DNA from: Tidjanibacter sp.
Lineage (GTDB): Bacteria; Bacteroidota; Bacteroidia; Bacteroidales; Rikenellaceae
NCBI GenBank assembly: GCA_017396085.1
Contig: JAFQNC010000027.1
Span: forward strand, 1 to 59,402
Reading direction: 5' to 3'
Length of the DNA: 59,402 nucleotides
The stretch's first letter is position 1. Each line of letters starts with the position of its first letter. The position numbers and the translations under genes are program-made. The notes beneath the pieces are model-generated. The model searched no databases. It had not been told where the DNA came from and saw nothing but the letters and a program-made list of their open reading frames with translations. Below, piece after piece: positions 45,431-54,504 of the stretch.

Positions 45431-46894
45431 CTATTTCTTTTTCAGCCTACCTGCCAACTGCTGCACTTTTGCCTTTGCTTTGCCGAACTGGACCACATAC
45501 CAATCGACATTGAAGAGGTTGGAGTCGTTGGTGGCTATTCGCGTGAGATAGAGTGCGATAGGTAGCAGTATGATGGCCGAAAACCACATACCGAAGGCTG
45601 TATTCCAAGTACCCTCTTTGGCCATCTTTTCGCCCGCAATGCTGATGACGTAGTAGATGACAAAGAAGAGCACCGACACCACCACCGGCATTGCAAGGCC
45701 ACCCTTGCGGATGATGGCTCCGAGGGGGGCACCAATAAGGAAGAAGATGATGACCGAAATGGGTAGCGACACCTTCCTATGCCACTCCACCTGCGAGCGG
45801 TAGAGTTTGTTGAGCGTCTCCTTGGCAGTGTTCTCGTTGCGATTGAGCGAGTAGCGAGAGTTGCGGGCATTGGTTTTGGCAGTCTGCACAATATCACGCT
45901 TCTGCTTGATTGTCAGCGTATCAAGTGCCTTCATCAGGTTTGTGGGCACCTTGTAGGAGTAGTCCACCTTGACGGTATCAAAGAGCCCCAGAGCCGATTC
46001 GTCTTCCGTGAGGAGGTTATTCTTCAGCAGTGGCTCATAGGAGCGGGCCGAGCCACGGTCGGCCTCCACACGCAGAGAGTCAATATCCACCTGCAACTCA
46101 CTTGTAGTCTTGGTCTGATGGTTGCTAAAAAGGTTCATATCGGTGCGCGAGAAGTCGAAACCCTCAATCTCCAGCGCACCATTTTGCACCTTAAAAATCT
46201 GATGACGGATGGCATTCTCGGTGTTCCACTTGTAGTTGCGAGTGGTTTCGTAGGTCTGACCATTGTAGAGTTTAATCATCAGGAACTTCTTATCGTCAGA
46301 CATATAGATATATCCCGAGTCGGCCACTGTGGTGGTCATATTGCCGTTGCGGTCGCGTGTGTCGTAGATGAGGATGTCGTTCAGCAGGCCCGTGTCGGGG
46401 TCTTGGTGTCCCACCCTAATGTTCATATTCTCAATGCCGTTGAAGAATATGCCGTCCTTGAACTCCATCGTCTCTTTTTGCTGCTTGATGTCGTAGAGGA
46501 TAGCCATCATCTTCTTGTTGGAATAGGGCACAAGATTGTTCACCACAAAGAAGCTGCTCACAGCCACCACCAATACCACGCCGATGAGTGGTTTGAGAAT
46601 GTTGGGTAGCGACATACCGGCCGACTTCATCGCAAGGAGTTCATTGTGTTCTCCGAGGTTACCCATTGTCATAATGGCCGCAAAGAGGGTGGCCAGAGGG
46701 ATGCCCAGCGGCATCATATTGGCCGTGGCGTAGAAGAGCAATTCCACAATCACGTCAAAACTCAAACCCTTGCCCACGAGTTCGTCAATATAGCGCCACA
46801 CGAAGTTCATCATCAGGATAAACATCACGATGAAGAACGAGAGCACCATTGGGCCCAAGAAGGCTTTGAGTGTAAATTTGTGAATTGTTTTCAA
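45431..46894 (-). CDS. LptF/LptG-family (YjgP/YjgQ) permease
   Basis: A 487-residue inner-membrane permease of the lipopolysaccharide export machine LptB2FG. It has N-terminal helices (for example FLGPMVLSFFIVMFILMMNFVW), the conserved loop MKSAGMSLPNILKP, a long periplasmic beta-rich part (about residues 120-370) and three C-terminal helices (PISVIIFFLIGAPLGAIIRKGG). It is longer than the E. coli proteins (about 360), as is common in Bacteroidota because of the larger periplasmic part. Whether it is LptF or LptG cannot be told, and no partner is in the window. Confidence 0.9.
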   Translation of the reverse strand: MKTIHKFTLKAFLGPMVLSFFIVMFILMMNFVWRYIDELVGKGLSFDVIVELLFYATANMMPLGIPLATLFAAIMTMGNLGEHNELLAMKSAGMSLPNILKPLIGVVLVVAVSSFFVVNNLVPYSNKKMMAILYDIKQQKETMEFKDGIFFNGIENMNIRVGHQDPDTGLLNDILIYDTRDRNGNMTTTVADSGYIYMSDDKKFLMIKLYNGQTYETTRNYKWNTENAIRHQIFKVQNGALEIEGFDFSRTDMNLFSNHQTKTTSELQVDIDSLRVEADRGSARSYEPLLKNNLLTEDESALGLFDTVKVDYSYKVPTNLMKALDTLTIKQKRDIVQTAKTNARNSRYSLNRNENTAKETLNKLYRSQVEWHRKVSLPISVIIFFLIGAPLGAIIRKGGLAMPVVVSVLFFVIYYVISIAGEKMAKEGTWNTAFGMWFSAIILLPIALYLTRIATNDSNLFNVDWYVVQFGKAKAKVQQLAGRLKKK

Positions 46895-46914
46895 CTCTTT
46901 TATCGGTATTTTTT

Positions 46915-47763
46915 CTACGACAAATTTTCTCTTCTGCGTGCGCTCTTGCGCCTATGCGAGGGCAAAGTTAGCAGTTTTACAATAAAAAGCGTAATTCCGA
47001 GCAAAATTATTGTGGTTGCACCCACAGGAAAATCCACCTCATAGGCCACCCACAAGCCAACCACATTGCCCACCACTGCAAACAGCGAGGCCAACAGCAG
47101 GATGCGTGGGTAGGACTTTGTGAGTGCAGAGGCGATAACGGCCGGCACCGTAAGGAGCGAAATGAGCAACACGATGCCCACGATGCGGATGGAGAGCACG
47201 ATGGTTATGGCCGTGAGCACGGTCATTGCAGTGAGGATTAGGTTGGCCCTAACGCCCTGACTGCGAGCATAGTCCTTGTCGAATGAAGCCCACATCACGG
47301 GCCTGTACCACAACAGCATAACCACACACAGCACCCCAACCAACACCTCCAAGGCTACAATATTGGAGTGTCCCACGGTGAGCACATCGCCAAAGAGGAA
47401 ACTCATAAGGTTGGGCGCATAACCCGGGGTGGCGAATATAAACAAGGTGCCGATGGCCATACCGAGGCTCCATACAATTCCGATGGCCGAGTCCTCACGG
47501 ATGCGCCCTTTGGCCCCCGCCCACTCTATTCCAAGGGCGGAGAGGATGGCGAAAATCATCGCCCCACCGATGGGATTGAGCCCAAAGTGGTAGGCAATGC
47601 CAATGCCGCCAAAGGAGGCGTGGGTGATGCCTCCGCCGAGGAAAACCAAGCGGCGAGTGACCACATATGTGCCCACAATTCCGCAGGCCACACCCGACAG
47701 CACAGCCGCCAAAAGTGCGTCTACCAGAAAATCGTAGGTCCCCAAAGCCTCAAAAAAGTTCAT
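46915..47763 (-). CDS. Metal (Zn/Mn/Fe) ABC transporter permease, ABC-3 family
   Basis: A 282-residue permease with about eight helices, of the ZnuB/TroC type that imports divalent metals. GIVGTYVVTRRLVFLGGGITHASFGG opens the conserved core (shown in part by GGGITHASFGGIG), and VGIVLLISLLTVPAVIAS is the second conserved block. The start at 47763 is chosen because GGGAGG lies just before it and because an upstream ATG (47796) would fall at or before the predicted transcript start. No ATPase or binding protein is nearby, so it is an orphan in this operon. Confidence 0.88.
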   Translation of the reverse strand: MNFFEALGTYDFLVDALLAAVLSGVACGIVGTYVVTRRLVFLGGGITHASFGGIGIAYHFGLNPIGGAMIFAILSALGIEWAGAKGRIREDSAIGIVWSLGMAIGTLFIFATPGYAPNLMSFLFGDVLTVGHSNIVALEVLVGVLCVVMLLWYRPVMWASFDKDYARSQGVRANLILTAMTVLTAITIVLSIRIVGIVLLISLLTVPAVIASALTKSYPRILLLASLFAVVGNVVGLWVAYEVDFPVGATTIILLGITLFIVKLLTLPSHRRKSARRRENLS

Positions 47764-47793
47764 AAATCCTCCCTCTCGGTTGTTAAAAGTGTG

Positions 47794-47801
47794 CAAAGGT
47801 A
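47794..47801 (-). promoter_or_regulatory. -7 box of the ABC permease-LptF/G-fmt operon
   Basis: On the minus strand TACCTTTG matches TAnnTTTG, about 30 bases before the chosen start codon. Confidence 0.55.
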
Positions 47802-47852
47802 CTCAAAAGTCGCAAAAAAATTCATATTTTCGCACCAAATTATAGCACAATA

Positions 47853-49145
47853 ATGAAGGTAAGTTTCCACACTCTGGGTTGCAAACTCAACTTTTCCGAA
47901 ACATCCACCATCGCACGTGAGTTCATTGAGGGTGGCCACGAGCGCACCGAGCGTGTGCAGGAGGCCGATGTGTGCGTGGTAAACACTTGTTCCGTCACGG
48001 AGCACGCCGACAAGAAGTGCCGCAACCTGATTCGCCGCCTACATAAGCTCAACCCCTCGGCCATAATTGCCGTAACGGGCTGTTATGCCCAACTCAAACC
48101 GCAGGAGATTGCCGCCATTGAGGGTGTGGACATTGTGTTGAGCAACAACGACAAAGGCGACCTCTATCGCAAAGTGGCCGAACTCGGAGCAAAGGGCACA
48201 CGCCAAGAGGTAACGAGTTGCACCACCGAGGAGATTACCCGATTCTTTGCGGCCTTCTCTTCGGGCGACCGCACCCGTGCATTCCTCAAGGTGCAGGATG
48301 GATGTGATTATTGTTGCAGTTATTGTACCATTCACAACGCCCGAGGTTCCAGTCGCAATATGCCCATTGCCGACCTCGTGAGGGAGGCCGAAGCGATTGC
48401 CGCAGGTGGGCACACGGAGATTGTCATCACGGGTGTGAATACGGGCGACTTTGGGCGCACCACGGGCGAGAGTTTTGCCGACCTGCTGCGTGCGCTCGAC
48501 AAGGTGGAAGGCATTGAACGTTACCGCATTTCGTCCATTGAGCCCAACCTGCTCACAGACGAGATTATTGACATCTGCGCCTCCTCGCCCAAGTTCCAGC
48601 CCCACTTCCACATCCCCATTCAGAGCGGATGCGACAGGGTGCTTGGAGCTATGCGCCGCCGCTACACCACAGCGATGTTTGAGGCCCGCATTGAGGCTGT
48701 GAGGAGGGCTATGCCCGATGCTTTCATCGGCATTGATGTAATTGCCGGCTTCCCGGGCGAGAGCGATGAGGAGTTTGAGCAGACCTACAATTTCCTCGAG
48801 CGTCTGGCCCCTGCCTACCTCCACGTATTCCCCTTCTCCGCACGCGCCAACACTCCCGCCGCAGCGATGAAAAACAAAGTACAGGACTCCGTCAAAACCG
48901 CACGTGCAGCCCGCCTTGAAGCCCTCTGCGAGCGTCTGCACCGCAATTTCTACGAGAAATATGTCGGCACCGAGGCAACCGTGCTGTGGGAGAGTTCGCC
49001 AAAGGCCGGACAAATGGTGGGTTTTACGGAAAACTACATCAAAGTGAAAATGCCTTTCGACCGAGAGCGCATCAACAAAACTATGCGCGTGCGCCTTTTG
49101 CAGGTAGACAAGGGGGGCGAAATGTTGGTGGAAGAGATTTTTTAG
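47853..49145 (+). CDS. mtaB: tRNA (t6A37) methylthiotransferase
   Basis: A 430-residue radical-SAM enzyme that adds a methylthio group to t6A37 in tRNA. The N-terminal MTTase domain provides cluster cysteines in HTLGCKLNFSE, VVNTCSVTEHAD and VTGCYAQL. The radical-SAM motif is CDYCCSYC (Cys-x3-Cys-x2-Cys). A TRAM-like C-terminus follows. GCKLN at the start is characteristic of MtaB against MiaB and RimO. Together with tcdA 5 kb away, it means two modifiers of t6A37 lie in this window. Confidence 0.94.
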   Translation: MKVSFHTLGCKLNFSETSTIAREFIEGGHERTERVQEADVCVVNTCSVTEHADKKCRNLIRRLHKLNPSAIIAVTGCYAQLKPQEIAAIEGVDIVLSNNDKGDLYRKVAELGAKGTRQEVTSCTTEEITRFFAAFSSGDRTRAFLKVQDGCDYCCSYCTIHNARGSSRNMPIADLVREAEAIAAGGHTEIVITGVNTGDFGRTTGESFADLLRALDKVEGIERYRISSIEPNLLTDEIIDICASSPKFQPHFHIPIQSGCDRVLGAMRRRYTTAMFEARIEAVRRAMPDAFIGIDVIAGFPGESDEEFEQTYNFLERLAPAYLHVFPFSARANTPAAAMKNKVQDSVKTARAARLEALCERLHRNFYEKYVGTEATVLWESSPKAGQMVGFTENYIKVKMPFDRERINKTMRVRLLQVDKGGEMLVEEIF

Positions 49146-49153
49146 TATATTTG
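49146..49153 (+). promoter_or_regulatory. -7 box before the sensor-like gene
   Basis: TATATTTG starts at the last base of the mtaB stop-codon region and gives a short 5' UTR of about 24 bases before the ATG at 49184. A TTG at 49125-49127 could be the -33 element. Confidence 0.55.
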
Positions 49154-49183
49154 TGAGTTGAACGGAAATAAACTGAGATAACG

Positions 49184-49933
49184 ATGAAGTCTATTCGTAG
49201 AAAAATAAGTGTGGGTTTCATAGCCCTGATTGTGGTACTCTTCTTCTCAGGCGTGATTGCCTACGCCGAGATGAGTCGCCTGCGTAGGGATACTGAGGTT
49301 GTCATTGAGCAGGGAGCGCAGGCTACCGAATTTGCAAAAAGTATGCTCAACGCCTTGCAGGTGCAGAATAGTGCTGTGCTGAAGATGATTATCCTCGGCG
49401 ACCAATCGCCCTCGGAGGAGTACACCACGGGCCTGCTCACCTTCAATGCAGCCCTACTGGAGGCTATGGAGAGTGCAACCGACCATACCGATTTAGACAA
49501 GATTTACAGGGCTAACGAGCACTACCACGCCATCGTGGAGCAACACACCGCCACCATCACCACCGAGGCGGCCGACAAGGATTGGTATATGAGTAGTTAC
49601 GTGGATGCCTACTACGCCCTTGACACAGCCATCAAAGAGTATATGTCCTCGCCCAGTAACTCCATTGCGGTGCGTATGAGCAAGATTGAGGACAGCATCT
49701 ACCGCACAATCACACCAAGTATTCTCACGCTGATTGTTGCCATTATAATTGTGTGTATGTTTTACTTCTTCATCGACACCTACTACACCCGCCCCGTGCA
49801 GCGCATCAGCAAGGCACTCGGTTTCTATGTGGAGTCCAAACTTCCCTACAAGGTTAAGATTGACGAGAGGAGCGAACTGATGGACCTGAACAACAACATC
49901 GTTGAACTCATCGAGCAGAACAAGAAACAATAA
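49184..49933 (+). CDS. Sensor-like membrane protein: two helices around a helical periplasmic domain, no output domain
   Basis: A 249-residue inner-membrane protein. Helix 1 is at about residues 9-29 and helix 2 at about 183-203. Between them lies an extracytoplasmic domain of about 150 residues that is all helical, like the four-helix bundle sensors of chemoreceptors and histidine kinases. After helix 2 there is only a HAMP-like stretch (YYTRPVQRISKAL) and a short tail, then a stop: no kinase, methyl-accepting or cyclase domain. It is followed by trkH after 24 bases, so a role in sensing for potassium uptake is an attractive guess but unproven. Confidence 0.8.
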   Translation: MKSIRRKISVGFIALIVVLFFSGVIAYAEMSRLRRDTEVVIEQGAQATEFAKSMLNALQVQNSAVLKMIILGDQSPSEEYTTGLLTFNAALLEAMESATDHTDLDKIYRANEHYHAIVEQHTATITTEAADKDWYMSSYVDAYYALDTAIKEYMSSPSNSIAVRMSKIEDSIYRTITPSILTLIVAIIIVCMFYFFIDTYYTRPVQRISKALGFYVESKLPYKVKIDERSELMDLNNNIVELIEQNKKQ

Positions 49934-49957
49934 CAACCTCTTTCCACCGACACAACT

Positions 49958-51403
49958 ATGAGAGTACAGGTAGTGTTCAGATATATAGGTATGGTGCTGC
50001 TCTTTGAGTCGGCATTTATGCTGCTATCGGCAGGCATTTCCTATTGGAATGGCGTGGATGGGGGCTTTACTCCCCTACTACTCTCGTTCCTACTCACGGC
50101 TCTGCTGGGTAGTTTCCCACTGATATTCGTAAACAAGGGTGGCACGATGACCTCCAAGGAGAGTTACGCCATTGTGATTGGTGCGTGGTTGGCCTCCTGC
50201 TTTGTGGGAATGTTCCCCTACCTGCTGTGGGGTGGCGAGTTTTCGGTTGTGAATGCTTGGTTTGAAAGCGTATCGGGCTTTACCACAACAGGAGCATCCA
50301 TATTGAACGATGTCGAAGGGTTGCCCAAAGGACTCCTCTTTTGGCGTAGCGTTACGAATTGGATTGGCGGTGTGGGCGTTGTGATGTTTGCTCTGGTGAT
50401 TTTACCCCTGATGGGCCGCAGCCGAATGACCGTGTCAAGCCTTGAAATATCCTCAATGGCGAGGGACAACTACCGCTACCGTTCCTCAAAGATTATGCAG
50501 ATTTTGCTCTCCGTTTACCTCGGAATGACACTCCTCTGCATCGTTGCACTCAAGTTGGCCGGTATGGGTTGGTTCGATGCTGTGAACCACAGCTTTTCGG
50601 CGATGTCCACGGGTGGTTTCAGCACCAAGAATGCCAGCATTGGGGCATTCAATAGCGTGTGGATTGAGCTGATACTCATATTCTTTATGTTTACCAGCAG
50701 TTTGCACTACGGTATAATTTATGCAACCATCATCGGGCGCAAGAACAACATCTTCCGCACCGAGGCCGCCAAGTTCTACATCGGCACCACACTGGTCATC
50801 TGCCTTGCCACCTCGCTTGCCCTTTGGGCCGCAGGCAACTATGGCACCCTCTGGGAGTCGTTGCGCTATGGTTGCTTCCAAGTTGTGTCGATTGTTACCA
50901 CCTCCGGCTTTGCCACAGCCGACACCACCGTGTGGCCCGCATTGGCTGTGTGCTTGCTGATGTGGGTGTCGGTGCAGGGCGGTATGGCAGGTAGCACCTC
51001 TGGTGGCCTTAAGAGCGACCGAGTGCTCATTGCGGGCAAACTAATCAAGGCTCGCATCAAACAGCAACAGCACCCCAACGCCATCATCCGTATCAAAAAC
51101 AACGGTGTGGTGCAGGAGAACGACCTTGTGAACTTCGCAATTCTCTATATTGTTGTCTACGGCTGCACCATCCTTGGTGGCACTCTGCTGAACGCGGCCT
51201 GCGGTGTGGACCTTATGACGGCCTTCTCGGCATCCATCGCCTCCACGGGCAACATAGGCCCCGGCTTTGGTGAGGTGGGCTCGTTGGACAACTTCTCCGC
51301 AGTGCCCGCCACGGTGCGCATTGTGAGCACGTTGCAGATGCTCTTGGGCCGTTTGGAAATCTTCGGACTCATTCAATTCTTCTTGATGAAATGGTGGAAA
51401 TAA
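49958..51403 (+). CDS. trkH: TrkH-family potassium uptake protein
   Basis: A 481-residue K+ channel-like transporter with four M1-P-M2 repeats. The four selectivity-filter segments are readable: SGFTTTGAS, MSTGGFSTK, TTSGFAT and ASTGNIGPGF. The protein is of normal length. The usual cytoplasmic regulator TrkA is not in the window. It lies 24 bases after the sensor-like gene and overlaps the SPOR gene by 13 bases. Confidence 0.95.
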   Translation: MRVQVVFRYIGMVLLFESAFMLLSAGISYWNGVDGGFTPLLLSFLLTALLGSFPLIFVNKGGTMTSKESYAIVIGAWLASCFVGMFPYLLWGGEFSVVNAWFESVSGFTTTGASILNDVEGLPKGLLFWRSVTNWIGGVGVVMFALVILPLMGRSRMTVSSLEISSMARDNYRYRSSKIMQILLSVYLGMTLLCIVALKLAGMGWFDAVNHSFSAMSTGGFSTKNASIGAFNSVWIELILIFFMFTSSLHYGIIYATIIGRKNNIFRTEAAKFYIGTTLVICLATSLALWAAGNYGTLWESLRYGCFQVVSIVTTSGFATADTTVWPALAVCLLMWVSVQGGMAGSTSGGLKSDRVLIAGKLIKARIKQQQHPNAIIRIKNNGVVQENDLVNFAILYIVVYGCTILGGTLLNAACGVDLMTAFSASIASTGNIGPGFGEVGSLDNFSAVPATVRIVSTLQMLLGRLEIFGLIQFFLMKWWK

Positions 51404-52845
51404 GGACTCTCACACGCACGTTGATTGCGTTGGCAATAACACTCACGGTGTCGCTCACCTGCTCGGCTCAACAGGTGTTTGTGGAACGACAGCTCAAACA
51501 ACTCGCCCTGCGCAGTGAGCGTGTGGAGGCACTCCTCGCATCCACGAAGGAGGCTTTTGCCGCCACCCCCACCGACTCGTTGGCAAAGGTTGTCTTTGAA
51601 CTCGAAAAGCAGAAGGAGGCCATCGCCACCGCTATTGCAACGCTATCAACCTCGCTGGAGGAACAAGAGAGAGCAAAGGAGGAGGCCAACGAGCCTCCGG
51701 TGCTCACCCCCGCCGAGGAGCGACTCAAAATGCTCTTCGCCACCTCCACACGCCGCTATGCTATGATTGAGAACGAGGTGGAGAAGATTATTGCCGAGTA
51801 TGCCGAGGTCTACAAGGAGGCTGCCGCAGCCATTGAGGCCCACGATGTGGCCGAAACGATGAAGGAGGCCAACGCCCACCACAAAACCTACACTACGGGC
51901 GTGGAGCGAATGAAGACCCTCGCCGACCAGATTGCCGACCGTAGCTACCGCCTCTTTATGAGCAAATCGGCCGCCTATGTGGGCTTTGCCGACTCGCTCG
52001 GTATGAGTGCCGAGAAGGAGTACTACATCCAGAGCGAGCAGGAGGTGGAGAACTCTATGATTGAGAAACTCAAAGGCGAGTGCACCGACATTGACGTGGC
52101 GATGTATCCCTACCGTAAGGCCGTGCTGCTCAACTTGGAGGTCAAGATTGCCCGCAGACTGTGCGGTGGCAAGTGGGCCGACTCGCTCTTGCAGCGTATG
52201 GCGACCATCAACCCCGAAGACGCCAAGTTTGCACCTCTGGATGGGCCCAAACGCTCCAAAGCGAAGTTTTCCGATGTCGTTGTGGGTGGCAAGACAAGGT
52301 ACGCCTCCGTGGGCGACATTCCCCGTATCAAGGTGCCTGCCGAGGGAGAGATGTACTCCATTCTGCTGGGCAACTACGCCTCACTACCCTCCATCAAGAC
52401 CTTCCGCAACACCTCTCCCCTCTACACCGAGCGCCGAGAGGATGGGCGCACCTACGTATACGCAGGACTCTTCCCCACCCTCCAAAGCGCACGTGGTGGC
52501 GTTGAGAAGTTGCGCAAGGCGGGCTTCAAACAACCCTCCATTGTGATGTGGCGTGAGGGTATCCGCAGGGATGATTGGGTGGACCGTGCGGCCACTCCCA
52601 CCTCCACATTGACTTTCTACCGACTGGAAATTGTGGGCCCTGCTGAAGGTTTGAGCGCAGAGGTTATGGAGGCCATCAAGTCGAAGGCTCCGAACAAGGA
52701 GATTTCGCGCTACACCGCCCCCACAGGCGAGGTTGTCTACACGGTTGGCATCTTCACCAAACGTCCCCAAGCCGATGCGGTGCTTGCAGCCGTACAAGCG
52801 GCCGACACCTCCGCCAACGCCAAGATTGCCGAAATCAAGAAGTAG
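51391..52845 (+). CDS. Secreted coiled-coil protein with SPOR-like C-terminal repeats
   Basis: A 484-residue envelope protein. A signal peptide (hydrophobic ALAITLTVSLTCSA, cleavage near residue 26) is followed by a long charged helical region (about residues 30-240) and two SPOR-like units of about 70 residues: one around YSILLGNYASLPS through VYAGLFPTLQSA, the other around YRLEIVGPAEG through VYTVGIFTKRPQA. SPOR domains bind denuded peptidoglycan glycans at division or damage sites (family knowledge). It starts 13 bases inside trkH, so the two are coupled. It may be involved in cell wall control, but the partner is unknown. Confidence 0.82.
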   Translation: MVEIRTLTRTLIALAITLTVSLTCSAQQVFVERQLKQLALRSERVEALLASTKEAFAATPTDSLAKVVFELEKQKEAIATAIATLSTSLEEQERAKEEANEPPVLTPAEERLKMLFATSTRRYAMIENEVEKIIAEYAEVYKEAAAAIEAHDVAETMKEANAHHKTYTTGVERMKTLADQIADRSYRLFMSKSAAYVGFADSLGMSAEKEYYIQSEQEVENSMIEKLKGECTDIDVAMYPYRKAVLLNLEVKIARRLCGGKWADSLLQRMATINPEDAKFAPLDGPKRSKAKFSDVVVGGKTRYASVGDIPRIKVPAEGEMYSILLGNYASLPSIKTFRNTSPLYTERREDGRTYVYAGLFPTLQSARGGVEKLRKAGFKQPSIVMWREGIRRDDWVDRAATPTSTLTFYRLEIVGPAEGLSAEVMEAIKSKAPNKEISRYTAPTGEVVYTVGIFTKRPQADAVLAAVQAADTSANAKIAEIKK

Positions 52846-53042
52846 TGTGGTGAGCAGAGTGTGCACATCTCCTTGCCGCTATGGCATAGGGATATAACAG
52901 GCGTTCCATACTCTTTACACATCTTTTTCGGTCAAACGTCTTTGTTTTGTCAGTGAGAATATGACACATTGTCAGCCCGTGGAGTGTGGAATGGATATTG
53001 TAACCTTGTTTCCAAAAGCAAAGTAAACCCCAACACAAATCA

Positions 53043-53606
53043 ATGAGAGACAAGATGAACAAAAGCAAATTCAATGTAGACAAAAAGAGTGTAACCGAAG
53101 GTGACATAGTTGTTGCCACGTGGGAGTGCGACCTGCCCGATAATGTCATTCTCACCATCGACAATGGCTTCAACACCTCACGCCTACAATTACCCGATAG
53201 TGGTACAAGGTCTTTGGCTGTGCAAAAATCCAAGAATGGAAAAACAACTCTTCGACTTACAACGTCAAAGGGTGGAAAGATTGAGCACAATGAGATCGTC
53301 ATTAGGGTGAAAAACATAAAACCCATAAAGGCAAAAGTTCATCGTCCACACTCAGCCGGCACCAAAGGCCGCTTTTCACCAAAAGAGTGGTTTAGTCGTG
53401 TGGCCTACCGTTTACGTAGTGTCGGGCAACAGATTGCCTACGGTTGGCGTATGCTTCCTGAGCGCAAGCGTAGGACCTACAAAATTATCATTGCTGTGCT
53501 GATAGCCCTGTGGATTGGCACACTCTCCCAAAATGCCGGCTATCGTGCAGGTTATGAGCGTGGCAGACAAGATGCAATCTCTGCTTCCAATACCCACCAC
53601 AGCTAA
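53043..53606 (+). CDS. Unknown membrane protein with an N-terminal beta-rich domain
   Basis: A protein of 187 residues from Met at 53043 (183 from Met at 53055). The first 90 residues look like a small Ig-like beta sandwich (VTEGDIVVATWECDLPDN, TLRLTTSKGGKIEHNEIVI). A basic linker follows, then a single membrane helix at about residues 147-163 (IIIAVLIALWIGTL), and a short Gly/Arg-rich tail. No signal peptide, so the beta domain is probably in the cytoplasm. I do not recognise the family. The 197-base gap before it holds no gene; I see only an imperfect -7 box (TAACCTTG near 53000). A strong terminator follows. Confidence 0.7.
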   Translation: MRDKMNKSKFNVDKKSVTEGDIVVATWECDLPDNVILTIDNGFNTSRLQLPDSGTRSLAVQKSKNGKTTLRLTTSKGGKIEHNEIVIRVKNIKPIKAKVHRPHSAGTKGRFSPKEWFSRVAYRLRSVGQQIAYGWRMLPERKRRTYKIIIAVLIALWIGTLSQNAGYRAGYERGRQDAISASNTHHS

Positions 53607-53636
53607 CGGACCAACTACACACGTCACTAAATTAAC

Positions 53637-53675
53637 AAAGAGCCGAGAACGCACACACGCTGTTCTCGGCTCTTT
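53637..53675. terminator. Bidirectional terminator between converging genes
   Basis: A perfect 14-bp stem (53637-53650 with 53662-53675) with an 11-base loop and A/T ends on both sides. Confidence 0.88.
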
Positions 53676-53697
53676 GTTGTAGATTTGTATTCTCCTT

Positions 53698-54468
53698 TTA
53701 GAATGTAAGCGACAGAGTCATTCCGGGTGCAACACCAAGGCCACCCTGCATAGGCACAGCATTCAGCGAGGGATACATTTCAACCTCCACCGAAGAACGC
53801 ATCGAGCGCAAGTCGGTTTCATACATGTTTTTCACTTTTGCCACCTGCGTTGCATCCACAATAGACCATATTGCAATACCAAGGTGCGCAAGAGAAGTCA
53901 ATAAAGCAAGACCTTCAACATCCTCAACAATAGACACAATTGTTACAATGTCACACATTGTAGACAGCGCAAATTGACCAAAACCTCTACCTGCTTCGCC
54001 GCAAATCAATTGTCCAAGGCCTGGAATAAAGAAAGAAGCGACTCCGCTCCACGCCGGACTATATCTTTCATATCCTCCGGGACGATACATTCGATAGTCG
54101 TACAGCTTTTTCAGCTGGTCATATTTCATACCCACTTGGATATGGTCTGCCATTCCATAATCAAACTCTTGATAGGGTGAATATGGAGTAGCATAAGTGG
54201 TAGTGCGGGCAGGTGTAGGTACGGTGCGCTGATTGCCAAAAATCTCGTTGCGGCCCGAAGCATAGCGAATCATCAGGATTTCCGACTTGGGCATAGTGTA
54301 AAGCACTCCATTGGGCTCGCTAAACAGCACATACTTAACATTTTGTGCATCAATCTCTTTCACGATAACTTTGATGTCCTCGCCATTGTTCTTGGTGAGC
54401 AAATCCTGTGCGTTCATTGCTACTGCACTCATAATCAATGCAGTTGCCAAAAGTAAAAATTTCTTCAT
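53698..54468 (-). CDS. Secreted envelope protein, function unknown
   Basis: A 256-residue protein with a clear signal peptide (MKKFLLLATALIMSAVAMNAQ, cut after NAQ). The first mature part (about residues 21-80) reads like a small beta domain (EDIKVIVKEIDAQNVKYVLFS). The second half has hydrophobic stretches starting SFFIPGLGQLICGEAGRG, which resembles the PGxGQ motif of TM2/DUF5683-like proteins, and ends in Phe after beta-like wording. Family not certain. It lies 36 bases after the lipoprotein gene, so the two are probably co-transcribed. Confidence 0.75.
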   Translation of the reverse strand: MKKFLLLATALIMSAVAMNAQDLLTKNNGEDIKVIVKEIDAQNVKYVLFSEPNGVLYTMPKSEILMIRYASGRNEIFGNQRTVPTPARTTTYATPYSPYQEFDYGMADHIQVGMKYDQLKKLYDYRMYRPGGYERYSPAWSGVASFFIPGLGQLICGEAGRGFGQFALSTMCDIVTIVSIVEDVEGLALLTSLAHLGIAIWSIVDATQVAKVKNMYETDLRSMRSSVEVEMYPSLNAVPMQGGLGVAPGMTLSLTF

Positions 54469-54504
54469 AAGTTTAATGATTGTTTTTGGGGTTAAAAGAA
54501 TGTG

